This document shows, piece after piece, positions 1-6,565 of a DNA stretch of 25,686 nt. The stretch's first letter is position 1. Every line of letters begins with the position of its first letter. This stretch comes from DATLEX01 sp035525045 (GTDB lineage: Bacteria > Acidobacteriota > Thermoanaerobaculia > Gp7-AA8). The position numbers and the translations under genes were made by a program. The notes beneath the pieces were generated by a model. That model did no database searches and was not told the origin of the DNA. It saw nothing but the letters and a program-made list of their open reading frames with translations. The stretch is from assembly GCA_035525045.1 (NCBI GenBank), contig DATLEX010000317.1, positions 1-25,686 of the forward strand, read 5' to 3'.

Positions 1-363
1 GACCAGAGGCTGGCCTGGCTCGCGGAGAAGGTTCGCCCCTTCGGGGTCCGTCTCGGCGATGTGGAGCAGGTCGAGGGGCCGGTGCCGAGCTCCTCCGACC
101 AGACGCCGTTGTTCGCGCTCATCCGAAGGGAAGCAGGGAAGGCCTTCGGTGCGCCGGCCGGAACCGAGTTCCTGCATCGCTCCACGAGCGACTCCCGTTT
201 CCTTCGTGAGCGGGGGATCGAGGTCTATGGGATCCAGCCGTTTCCGGCCGACTTCTTCCAGAGCGAGTCGATTCACCGAAAGGACGAGCGACTGCGGGTC
301 GAGTACTTCACCAGGGGGGTGGCGTTCATGCGGGCGCTGATCCGAGCGTGGGCCTTCGAGTGA
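1..363 (+). CDS. M20 family metallopeptidase, C-terminal fragment
   Basis: The reading frame is open from the first base of the window, so the gene starts upstream and only its last 120 residues are present. The tail contains STSDSRFLRERGIEVYG followed by ESIHRKDERLRVEYFTRGV. In M20 peptidases (the ArgE/DapE/carboxypeptidase G2 group) this is the C-terminal part of the catalytic domain, with the late metal-binding His in the 'ESIH' region. The metal-binding Asp/His/Glu residues of the N-terminal half lie outside the window, so activity and substrate (aminoacyl or dipeptide hydrolysis) cannot be judged. The gene ends with TGA at 361-363, about 150 nt before the pilin gene, and appears functionally unrelated to it. 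The family call is fairly secure; a specific gene name is not. Confidence 0.75.
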   Translation, partial: DQRLAWLAEKVRPFGVRLGDVEQVEGPVPSSSDQTPLFALIRREAGKAFGAPAGTEFLHRSTSDSRFLRERGIEVYGIQPFPADFFQSESIHRKDERLRVEYFTRGVAFMRALIRAWAFE

Positions 364-471
364 CACAAATTGTCAGCGGCCCGTTGAAATAGTGTCAAGT
401 TCGAGGGGGCCGGAGGGGGCAGAAATTCGGCAACGCGTTGATTCGCAATGGCTTGCCTCTTACGACCGGCG

Positions 472-487
472 TGGTATGCCGGTTGCG
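472..487 (+). promoter_or_regulatory. Candidate sigma-54 (-24/-12) promoter of the pilin gene
   Basis: TGGTATGCCGGTTGCG has the GG and GC dinucleotides separated by exactly 10 bases, the diagnostic spacing of RpoN promoters (TGGCACG-N4-TTGCW). Pilin genes are often RpoN-dependent. Transcription would start near 498, giving a short leader that just includes the ribosome binding site at 502-510. The -24 half deviates from consensus (TAT for CAC) and no enhancer site was identified, so this remains a candidate. Confidence 0.4.
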
Positions 488-516
488 CTGGAGTAGGTTC
501 GAAAAGGAGGAATTCA

Positions 517-1023
517 ATGACAAGGAAGCAGAAAGGTTTCACCCTCATCGAGCTGCTGATCGTGGTCGCGATCATCGGCATCCTGGCGGCCATCGCCATT
601 CCGAACCTGCTCACCGCCATGCAGCGGTCGAAGCAGAAGAGGACGATGGCCGACATGCGGACGATCGCCACGGCGTGGGAAGCGCGCGCGACCGATCTCA
701 ACCGCTACAACGCAGCCGGCGCCTTCGGGACGCTCAGCAACGCCAACACGGACATCTCGACCGCCCTTCCGGCCGCGCTGGCTCCGACGTACGTGAAGAC
801 CATGCCGACCAAGGACGGCTGGGGAAACACGTACACGTTCTATACGGACCAGGCGTGGGCCAGCGCGACGGCCGCCGCGCAGGAGTACATCATCCATTCG
901 CGCGGGAAGGACGGAGCGGTCCAGGGGTCTTTCCCCGGCGGTGCCACGACGAGCTTCAACGACGACATCCTGTACGGGAACGGCTCGTTCATCCAGTACC
1001 CCGAGGGCGTTCAGACGAACTAA
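517..1023 (+). CDS. Type IV pilin / GspG-like major pilin precursor
   Basis: This 168-residue prepilin begins MTRKQKG|FTLIELLIVV. The short basic leader, the Gly before the prepilin peptidase (PilD) cut, the mature Phe1 and Glu5, and the hydrophobic helix to about residue 30 are all present. The soluble part has the DGWGN segment typical of GspG/PilA-like pilins (residues around 100-110). Start choice: a strong AAAAGGAGG at 502-510 lies 6 nt before ATG 517; the longer in-frame ORF from 448 would put extra sequence in front of the leader and is rejected. The subunit would be inserted in the inner membrane, processed, and built into a pilus or pseudopilus. A retraction ATPase lies on the other strand just downstream, supporting a type IV pilus rather than a type II secretion role. 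There is no second pilin gene beside it. A perfect terminator hairpin follows. Confidence 0.93.
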   Translation: MTRKQKGFTLIELLIVVAIIGILAAIAIPNLLTAMQRSKQKRTMADMRTIATAWEARATDLNRYNAAGAFGTLSNANTDISTALPAALAPTYVKTMPTKDGWGNTYTFYTDQAWASATAAAQEYIIHSRGKDGAVQGSFPGGATTSFNDDILYGNGSFIQYPEGVQTN

Positions 1024-1050
1024 TCGTCTTCCACTCGGAGCAGCAGTTCG

Positions 1051-1079
1051 AAACGGGCGCCCATCGGGCGCCCGTTTTT
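1051..1079. terminator. Rho-independent terminator between convergent pilin and zinc-ribbon genes
   Basis: A perfect 12-bp stem (1051-1062 with 1066-1077) encloses a 3-nt loop (ATC) and ends in a run of five T on the + strand. It sits 27 nt after the pilin stop and just before the 3' end of the opposing gene, so it may act in both directions. Confidence 0.9.
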
Positions 1080-1090
1080 CATGGAGCGGG

Positions 1091-1708
1091 TCAGGCGGTT
1101 TCCAGCGCCCGCAGGACCGAGTTCATGCTGGCGTAGAGCCGCTGGTGATGCTTGAAGGCGTCCTTGTAGATCTGCGCGAAGGTAGGAAGGTCCTTGTTGG
1201 CCACGACCAGGTTCACTCCGTAGAGAAACGCGGCGTTGCCGTCGAGGGTGCGGAGGTTATCGGAAAAGAGGATGAAGAACGACTTGCGCCGTTCGGCGGG
1301 CATGAGGGAGATGATCGGCTGCATCGCCTCCAGCGGCGGCGGCGTCATCTGCGCGGGGTTCAGGAGGACGACCTGAGGCAGCTCCTGCATGAAGCGGTCG
1401 CGGGCCTGCTCGGCCCCGGCGAAGTGAACGGGAAGGAACCCGATGAGCTTGGCGGCCTGGCGCAGGGCCGGATTGTCGTTCCCGACGATGAAGGCCTTGG
1501 CCCCGAACTCGTCGTCATCCTCGCCGTGGTCCTCCACCGGCGGCGCCGCAGCGGCAGCCTCCGCGGACCCCCCGCTGCCGAGGGTGCGGCGGTCGACCGT
1601 GACCTTGGTCTTGCAGACCGGACAGGGGAAGCTGACTTCCTTCATGGGAAGCTTGGTCTCGTCGAGGGAGAGGGGCTTCTGGCAACTGCTGCAGGTGATC
1701 TTGATCAT
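1091..1708 (-). CDS. Zinc-ribbon protein with a receiver-like C-terminal domain, coupled to pilT
   Basis: The protein has 205 residues. The N-terminus carries a CxxC...CxxC zinc ribbon of the MJ0042 type (Cys6, Cys9, Cys29, Cys32). A low-complexity Gly/Ala and acidic linker (about 45-67) follows. The remaining ~135 residues begin GAKAFIVGNDNPALRQAA and continue with a PQVVLLNP strand, which resembles the alpha/beta pattern of a response-regulator receiver without a clear phospho-acceptor Asp pocket. That fold assignment is inference. ATG 1708 is only 4 nt after the pilT stop (TGA at 1715-1713) and the tail of pilT supplies GGAG, so the two are translated as an operon. A role in pilus regulation is suggested only by this coupling. 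I do not recognise a named family for the full protein. Confidence 0.75.
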   Translation of the reverse strand: MIKITCSSCQKPLSLDETKLPMKEVSFPCPVCKTKVTVDRRTLGSGGSAEAAAAAPPVEDHGEDDDEFGAKAFIVGNDNPALRQAAKLIGFLPVHFAGAEQARDRFMQELPQVVLLNPAQMTPPPLEAMQPIISLMPAERRKSFFILFSDNLRTLDGNAAFLYGVNLVVANKDLPTFAQIYKDAFKHHQRLYASMNSVLRALETA

Positions 1709-1712
1709 CCGC

Positions 1713-2858
1713 TCACTCCAGCATGGAGAGCATCGAGCCCTCGTCCTGCTTCTTCGGCGCATTCGCCGGCTCGTCGGTCAGGCGCAGGGCGAGGTTGGTG
1801 GGATTGCTGGCGTAGGCCAGAGCGGTTTCCTTCGAGATCGTCCCGTCGTTCCAGAGCCTCTCGATCTCGTCGTCGAACGTCTGCATGCCGTCCACCTGCC
1901 CGTCGTGCATGGCGTCGGTGAGCGAGCGCCCTTGCGTCTCACCCTTCATGACGTAGTCGCGGGTGCGCATGGTCGACTTCAGGATCTCCAGCGCCGCCAC
2001 GCGACCTCCGCCGGTCTTCGGCAGCAGGCGCTGCGAGATCACGTAGCGGAAGGATTGCGCGAAGCGCGTCCGGATCTGCGGCTCCTGGTCCTTCGGGAAC
2101 ACCCCCACGATGCGATCGACCGTCTTGGCGGCGTCGATCGTGTGCAGCGTCGACAGCACCAGGTGGCCGGTCTCGGCCGCCTCCATGGCGATCTCGATGG
2201 TCTCCACGTCGCGCATCTCACCGATGAGGATCACCTTCGGCGCCTGCCGCAGCGCCGCCCGCAGAGCGAGCGCGAATGTCTTCGTGTCCGACCCCACCTC
2301 GCGCTGGTTGACCGTCGACTTCACGTGCCGGTGCATGTACTCGACCGGATCCTCGATGGTCAGGATGTGGTAGGCATAGTCCAGGTTGATCTGATTGATG
2401 ATCGCCGCCAGCGTCGTCGACTTCCCCGACCCCGTCGGGCCGGTGACCAGCACCACCCCGTTCTTCAGCTTCGGCACGTTGAAGAGCTCCTTCGGCATCT
2501 TCAGCGCCTCCAGCGAGGGAATCCCGTCCGGGATGACCCGCAGCACGATCGCGTAGGTCCCCCGCTGGGAGAAGATGTTCACCCGGAAACGGGTCTTGCC
2601 GGGGATCGAGTACGACAGATCGACCGAGCCGTTCTCCACCAGCGTCCGCGTCGACTCCCGGTCGCTGCGCAGCATGTGCATGGCGATCATCTCCGTCTGA
2701 TACGGGGTGAGCCGCGGAAGGCCGGGGAAGTTGACCGGAGCCAGTTGCCCGTCGACCTCCACCTGTGGCTGCCGCCCCACCGAGAAGTTCAGGTCGGAGA
2801 CGCGGTCGGAGATCTTCAGCATCGCCTCGAGGATGGCGTCGAGATTGAAGTTTTTCAT
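1713..2858 (-). CDS. pilT: Type IV pilus retraction ATPase, PilT/PilU family
   Basis: This 381-residue secretion ATPase powers pilus retraction at the cytoplasmic face of the pilus base. Visible motifs are Walker A GPTGSGKST (140-148), the Asp box IEDPVE (168-173), Walker B VILIGEMRD (209-217) and the His box with TGHLVLSTLHT (230-240). The C-terminus (GMQTFDDEIERLWNDGTIS) and the length are closer to PilU than to classical PilT, so it could be either; pilT is used as the family name. Start: ATG 2858 has AGAGG about 7 nt upstream; the in-frame ATG at 2882 has no ribosome binding site and overlaps the likely -10 (2881-2886). It is transcribed divergently from ruvX and is followed 4 nt later by the zinc-ribbon gene. 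Confidence 0.93.
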   Translation of the reverse strand: MKNFNLDAILEAMLKISDRVSDLNFSVGRQPQVEVDGQLAPVNFPGLPRLTPYQTEMIAMHMLRSDRESTRTLVENGSVDLSYSIPGKTRFRVNIFSQRGTYAIVLRVIPDGIPSLEALKMPKELFNVPKLKNGVVLVTGPTGSGKSTTLAAIINQINLDYAYHILTIEDPVEYMHRHVKSTVNQREVGSDTKTFALALRAALRQAPKVILIGEMRDVETIEIAMEAAETGHLVLSTLHTIDAAKTVDRIVGVFPKDQEPQIRTRFAQSFRYVISQRLLPKTGGGRVAALEILKSTMRTRDYVMKGETQGRSLTDAMHDGQVDGMQTFDDEIERLWNDGTISKETALAYASNPTNLALRLTDEPANAPKKQDEGSMLSMLE

Positions 2859-2880
2859 CTGAGCCTCTGGATGGGTTCCC

Positions 2881-2886
2881 ATTGTA
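2881..2886 (-). promoter_or_regulatory. Candidate -10 element of pilT
   Basis: TACAAT on the minus strand (5 of 6 matches to TATAAT) would start transcription near 2874, leaving a short leader that contains the AGAGG ribosome binding site before ATG 2858. No convincing -35 is seen. Confidence 0.4.
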
Positions 2887-2920
2887 GCCGCTCTGCCGCT
2901 CTCCGCAGCAGGAGGGGGAT

Positions 2921-2926
2921 TAGAAT
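2921..2926 (+). promoter_or_regulatory. Candidate -10 of ruvX, positioned for a leaderless transcript
   Basis: TAGAAT ends 6 nt before the GTG at 2933, so a start point 7 nt after the hexamer falls on the first base of the start codon. GGAGGGGG at 2911-2918 lies upstream of the hexamer, too far from the GTG to be a normal ribosome binding site. No TTGACA-like -35 is present at 16-18 nt. Confidence 0.45.
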
Positions 2927-2932
2927 CCGGCC

Positions 2933-3340
2933 GTGTCGCTCATCGGGATCGACTACGGCGGCAAACGCATCGGCATCGCCGTGAGCGAGTCGGGGGTCCT
3001 GGCCTCCCCCCACTCGGTCCTTCCCAATGATGGCCGCCTCCTGGACCGGCTGGCGGGCCTGAGCGCGGAAGTCGGCGCGGAGACCTTCGTCGTCGGCCTC
3101 GCCCGCCGCTCCCGCAGCACCGCCGGGGAGCGGAAGTTCCACGAGTTCGCCGAGCGCCTGCGGCAGAGAACGTGCAAACCGGTCGTGCTCTGGGACGAGA
3201 CCCTCAGCACCGTCGACGCTGCGCAGCGCCTCCGCGCAGCGGGGCGCAGGCGGGTGCAGGGGCGCGAGGACCTCGACATGTACGCCGCCGCAGTCATTCT
3301 CCAGTCGTATCTCGACGCCCGTCCCGGGAGGGCGTCATAG
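2933..3340 (+). CDS. ruvX: Holliday junction resolvase-like RuvX (YqgF family)
   Basis: This 135-residue protein has the RNase H-like YqgF fold: the first catalytic Asp in LIGIDYGGKRIGIA (residues 3-16), the middle strand with ETFVVGL, the WDETLST motif (usually DERLST), and the final DMYAAAVILQSYL with its acidic residue. Family members act as nucleases in 16S rRNA maturation and/or recombination. Pairing with mltG is a common bacterial arrangement and supports the call. The GTG start is chosen because the conserved N-terminus begins right after it. Odd point: the loop after VVGL reads ARRSRST where most relatives have a PLxxDG-type sequence. The stop overlaps the proposed mltG start. Confidence 0.9.
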   Translation: MSLIGIDYGGKRIGIAVSESGVLASPHSVLPNDGRLLDRLAGLSAEVGAETFVVGLARRSRSTAGERKFHEFAERLRQRTCKPVVLWDETLSTVDAAQRLRAAGRRRVQGREDLDMYAAAVILQSYLDARPGRAS

Positions 3341-4425
3341 CGTCGCGCCGCAGCGCCCGCGGGGGGTGCCGGAAGGTTCTCGGGTCCCTGGTCACCATCG
3401 GCGTCTTCGCCGTTCTGCTCCTCGCCGGTGCCGGCTGGTTCTTCTGGAACGCCCTCCATTCGCCGTACCGCGGCTATGCCGAGCCGCGTAAGCGCGTGGA
3501 GGTCAAGAGGGGGGCCCGCACCGCCTCCATCCTCGGCCAGCTCCAGAACGAGGGCGTCCTCCGTGACGAGTACGTCCCGCTCGTCTACATGAAGTTCCTT
3601 CGCAACCGCGATTTCGTCAAGGCCGGCGTCTACGAGTTCTCCGAACCGATGTCGGCCGTCGAGGTGATGGAGAAGCTGATCCGGGGCGATGTGGTCCTCA
3701 TCAGCGTCACCGTCCGGGAGGGCCTCGATCGCTTCGCCATCGGGCGTCTCTTCGCCGCCGAGGGCCTGGGGACGGCAAAGCGCTGGGACGAGATCACCGG
3801 CGAGCCGGAGCTGATCCGCGACATCGCCCCGGAGGCCGACTCGCTGGAGGGCTATCTCTTTCCCGACACCTACAAGTTCGATCCCGGCACGGCCGTCTCC
3901 GTCGTCGTCCAGGCCATGCTGAACAATTTCCGGAAGAGCTTCACCGGCGAGATGGCCTTCATCAGCACCGGCCTCTCGCTGCACGAGACGGTCACGCTCG
4001 CCTCCATCGTGGAGACCGAGACCAGCATCGCCGAGGAACGCCCGCTCGTGGCCGGCGTCTACGTCAATCGCATCCGCAAGCGGATGCTCCTCGGCGCCGA
4101 CCCGACGGTCATCTACGCGCTCAAGCTCGCCGGCACGTGGGACGGCAACATCCGCAAGGCGGATCTGCAGATCGAGTCGCCCTACAACACGTACCGCGTT
4201 CCCGGGCTCCCGCCGGGCCCGATCGCCAATCCCGGCCTGGCCTCGCTGCGGGCTGCCGCGGCTCCGGCGGCGACGAATTACCTCTACTTCGTGGCCCGCC
4301 AGGACGGCTCGCACGCGTTCGCCACGAACCTCGCCGAGCACAACCGTAACGTCGAGGTCCACCAGCGCCAGCCCTTCCGCAGGGAGCGGGAAGCCGCGGC
4401 AGCCGCCGCCGGGGAACAGGAGTAG
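3337..4425 (+). CDS. mltG: Endolytic murein transglycosylase MltG
   Basis: This is a YceG/MltG protein of about 362 residues that cleaves nascent glycan strands in the periplasm and helps set their length. After a basic N-terminus there is one membrane segment (about residues 15-37), then a LysM-like region and the catalytic domain. LASIVETET carries the catalytic Glu (about residue 226). LLGADPTVIYAL, SPYNTY...GLPPGPIANPG and the late GSHAFATNLAEHN are family signatures. Start: no ATG/GTG/TTG lies between the in-frame GTG at 3172, deep inside ruvX, and the membrane segment. An ATA at 3337 overlaps the ruvX TAG as ATAG and has GGGAGG at 3326-3331. It gives the expected basic-then-hydrophobic N-terminus, so it is used here with caution. 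The Ala/Glu-rich tail is not conserved. Confidence 0.88.
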   Translation: MASRRSARGGCRKVLGSLVTIGVFAVLLLAGAGWFFWNALHSPYRGYAEPRKRVEVKRGARTASILGQLQNEGVLRDEYVPLVYMKFLRNRDFVKAGVYEFSEPMSAVEVMEKLIRGDVVLISVTVREGLDRFAIGRLFAAEGLGTAKRWDEITGEPELIRDIAPEADSLEGYLFPDTYKFDPGTAVSVVVQAMLNNFRKSFTGEMAFISTGLSLHETVTLASIVETETSIAEERPLVAGVYVNRIRKRMLLGADPTVIYALKLAGTWDGNIRKADLQIESPYNTYRVPGLPPGPIANPGLASLRAAAAPAATNYLYFVARQDGSHAFATNLAEHNRNVEVHQRQPFRREREAAAAAAGEQE

Positions 4426-4451
4426 GCCTCGCCGGTCCGGCCCCGTGCGGA

Positions 4452-4477
4452 CCTCCCGGAGGCCTGCCCACGGGAGG
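4452..4477 (+). terminator. Weak hairpin after mltG
   Basis: CCTCCCG (4452-4458) pairs with CGGGAGG (4471-4477) around a 12-nt loop and is followed by CCTTTCCT. It lies 26 nt after the mltG stop and before the next gene. The stem is short and the T-run is interrupted. Confidence 0.35.
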
Positions 4478-4537
4478 CCTTTCCTCTGTTATCCTGAACC
4501 TCGCCCACAGCAAATAACTCGGTTCGGGAGTGCAGCC

Positions 4538-6493
4538 ATGGCCTCGAAGAACAAACCGTACGAACGGTTCGGCCCTTACCTGCTTTTCAAGAAGCTGGAA
4601 TCCGACGCGCTGGGAGATCTCTTTCGGGCCGCGCCGATCGACGGCGATCATCTGGCACCCTTCGTCGCGCTGCGGCGGCTCAGCGGCGGGAACCGGGAAG
4701 CCCTCGCCGCCGCCGCGCAGACCGCGCAACAGGTCGCTTCTTCGCTCAGCGGGCCGACCTTCGTCAAGAATCAGCGGATCGACGTCATCGCCGGCACAGC
4801 CGCCCTCGCCTATGACTACGCGTCGGGCCGATCGCTGCGAGCTGTCGTCGACCGGGCCAGGGGCAACGGTGCGCCGCCCAACCCGATCCCACTCGACCAG
4901 GCGCTGGTCATCGCCGAGCGCGTCGCGCTTTCGCTCGCCACCACCGCGGAGCTGCGCCTCGGCGGCGAGCGCCTCCTGCACGGCGCGCTCATCCCGCAAT
5001 TCGTCTGGATCAGTGAGGACGGCGAGATCCGCGTCGCCGGGCAGCAGCTCGGTCCGGGGATCGTGGCCTCGCTGCACGACGAGAAGGTGGCTGCCGAGAT
5101 CGGCCGCTACCTCGCTCCCGAGACGCATCACACCGGCGCCGCGTCCCGCTCCACCGAGGTCTACGCCCTCGGCGCCATTCTCTACCTGGCCGCCACCGGC
5201 CTGGAGCCGCCCGATCCGACGCGGACGAGCGCGTTCACTCATGCCATCCGCGCGGCCAGGACGATGGCCGGCGCTCCCATGCCGGACGAGATCCGGACCA
5301 TCCTGGAGAAATCGCTCAACATCGACCCCTCCTCCCGCTACGAGACCCCCGCCGACATGCGCACCGCACTCTCCGCGCTCACGGCGAGCGGAAGGTACTC
5401 GGCCACGAGCTTCAATCTGGCCTTTTATCTCAGCAACCTGCTGAAGAAGGAGATCGAGAGCGAAGCCGCCGAGCGGGAGCGCGAGGCGAAGACGAGCCTC
5501 GCCCCTTACCTGGCGGCGGAAACGGAGCTCGCACCCCTGCCGGCGGCCGCGGCGAGGGAGGGCAGGAGCCGGGCGCCGCTGGCCATTGCCGCGACCCTGC
5601 TCCTCGCCGCGGTCGGTGCGGGGGCGTGGCTTTTCCTGACAGCGGAAAAGGAGGTCGCTCCAGCGGCGGCGGCGAACCTCGCCAGCATGACCACGGCGCA
5701 ACCGGTCCAGCAGCGGGTGGTCTTGCCGGAGCCGATCCTCGCCTCGGCTCCTTCACCGGATACCGCCCCGCCTCTCCCGGAGGCTCCCACGCAGACCACC
5801 GACGACCAAGCGGCCCGGAAGAAGGCCTTCGACGACGCGGTCAAGAAACGGCTGCAGGAGGAGTTGCTCAAGCTCCAGGCCGAGCATACGCGGCAACTCC
5901 AGCAACAGCAGGCGATGAATGCGCCGCTCCCCGGCACGGCCGCACCGCCGGCGCAGACCACCGCGGCACCTCCCGCCGCGGAGGAACGGGTCGCGCCGGC
6001 GGCGGCGCAGCTCGATCAGCCGCGGCGCGAGACGGCCGCCCAGGAGGAGACGCTCTCCTCGCTCCCTCAGCAAGCCGGCCTCGCGCCGAGCCCCGTGGTG
6101 CCGGCTCCGATCGAGCCGGCCCCGGTCCCCCTCACCGCGCCGGCGCCGGCCTCGACGCAGACCAGCGCACCGCCGCCCGCCGCGCCGGCGGTCCGGGAGG
6201 GAGACGTCGTCGATATGAACGACCTCGATGAGCTTCCCACCGCGATTCGCGAGCCGCGCCCGGTCTATCCGCCGATCGCGGCGCGGCAGAGGATCGAAGC
6301 CACGGTGATGGCCAGCATCCTCATCTCCGAGACGGGCGAAGTGCTGGACGTGAAGATCCTTCGCGGCGATCCACGCTTCGGTTTCAACGACTCGGCAGTC
6401 CGAGCCTTCCGCAGCGCGCGCTACACGCCGGCGATGAAAGACGGAAAGCGCGTGAAAACGTGGGTTGCCCAGATGATCCAGTTCCGGCCGTAG
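4538..6493 (+). CDS. Pseudokinase - transmembrane - TonB C-terminal fusion protein
   Basis: The protein has 651 residues. Residues about 10-285 follow a Ser/Thr kinase fold: a beta-3-like FVALRRL (42-48), an HGxLxPxF loop at 148, YLAPET (191-196) in the APE position, EVYALGAILYLAATG in the alpha-F position, and a late DPSSRYETPADM. The beta-3 Lys is replaced by Arg, the HRD Asp/Asn are gone, and VAGQQLG stands where DFG belongs, so it should not phosphorylate. A single membrane helix (about 347-368) is followed by a Pro/Ala/Gln-rich stretch with a short charged helix (about 420-460). The last ~85 residues are a TonB_C domain beginning YPPIAARQRIEATV. Topology matches TonB: cytosolic N-terminus and periplasmic C-terminus. 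The membrane helix lacks the His that canonical TonB uses with ExbB/ExbD. ATG 4538 has GGGAG upstream. No exbB/exbD genes are nearby. Partner and signal are unknown. Confidence 0.85.
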   Translation: MASKNKPYERFGPYLLFKKLESDALGDLFRAAPIDGDHLAPFVALRRLSGGNREALAAAAQTAQQVASSLSGPTFVKNQRIDVIAGTAALAYDYASGRSLRAVVDRARGNGAPPNPIPLDQALVIAERVALSLATTAELRLGGERLLHGALIPQFVWISEDGEIRVAGQQLGPGIVASLHDEKVAAEIGRYLAPETHHTGAASRSTEVYALGAILYLAATGLEPPDPTRTSAFTHAIRAARTMAGAPMPDEIRTILEKSLNIDPSSRYETPADMRTALSALTASGRYSATSFNLAFYLSNLLKKEIESEAAEREREAKTSLAPYLAAETELAPLPAAAAREGRSRAPLAIAATLLLAAVGAGAWLFLTAEKEVAPAAAANLASMTTAQPVQQRVVLPEPILASAPSPDTAPPLPEAPTQTTDDQAARKKAFDDAVKKRLQEELLKLQAEHTRQLQQQQAMNAPLPGTAAPPAQTTAAPPAAEERVAPAAAQLDQPRRETAAQEETLSSLPQQAGLAPSPVVPAPIEPAPVPLTAPAPASTQTSAPPPAAPAVREGDVVDMNDLDELPTAIREPRPVYPPIAARQRIEATVMASILISETGEVLDVKILRGDPRFGFNDSAVRAFRSARYTPAMKDGKRVKTWVAQMIQFRP

Positions 6494-6498
6494 GGCGT

Positions 6499-6510
6499 TG
6501 TCATTCCGAG
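6499..6510 (+). repeat. Partial copy of the TGTCATTCCGAG repeat
   Basis: TGTCATTCCGAG is identical to the outer 12 bases of the large hairpin at 16492-16595. Here only one arm end remains, directly after the TonB-fusion stop. Confidence 0.45.
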
Positions 6511-6547
6511 AGGCTGTGCAGAAATCGAGAGCGGCGCGTAGGCACCA

Positions 6548-6565
6548 CCAGCCCGAGCGGGCTGG
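6548..6565. terminator. Hairpin between convergent genes
   Basis: CCAGCCC (6548-6554) and GGGCTGG (6559-6565) form a perfect 7-bp stem with a GAGC loop. It directly abuts the stop of the minus-strand glycosyltransferase and follows the TonB-fusion gene. No T-run, so intrinsic termination is only possible. Confidence 0.45.

Noticed and set aside
448..516. Upstream extension of the pilin ORF to 448
   Set aside because: The strong ribosome binding site and the prepilin leader fix the start at 517.
2953..4362. 469-codon minus-strand frame opposite ruvX and mltG
   Set aside because: Antisense shadow of two conserved genes; composition is Asp/Glu/Arg/Gly repeats without a family signature.
4121..5701. 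526-codon open frame on the minus strand opposite mltG and the TonB-fusion gene
   Set aside because: Low-complexity Arg/Gly-rich translation without motifs, antisense to two well supported genes.
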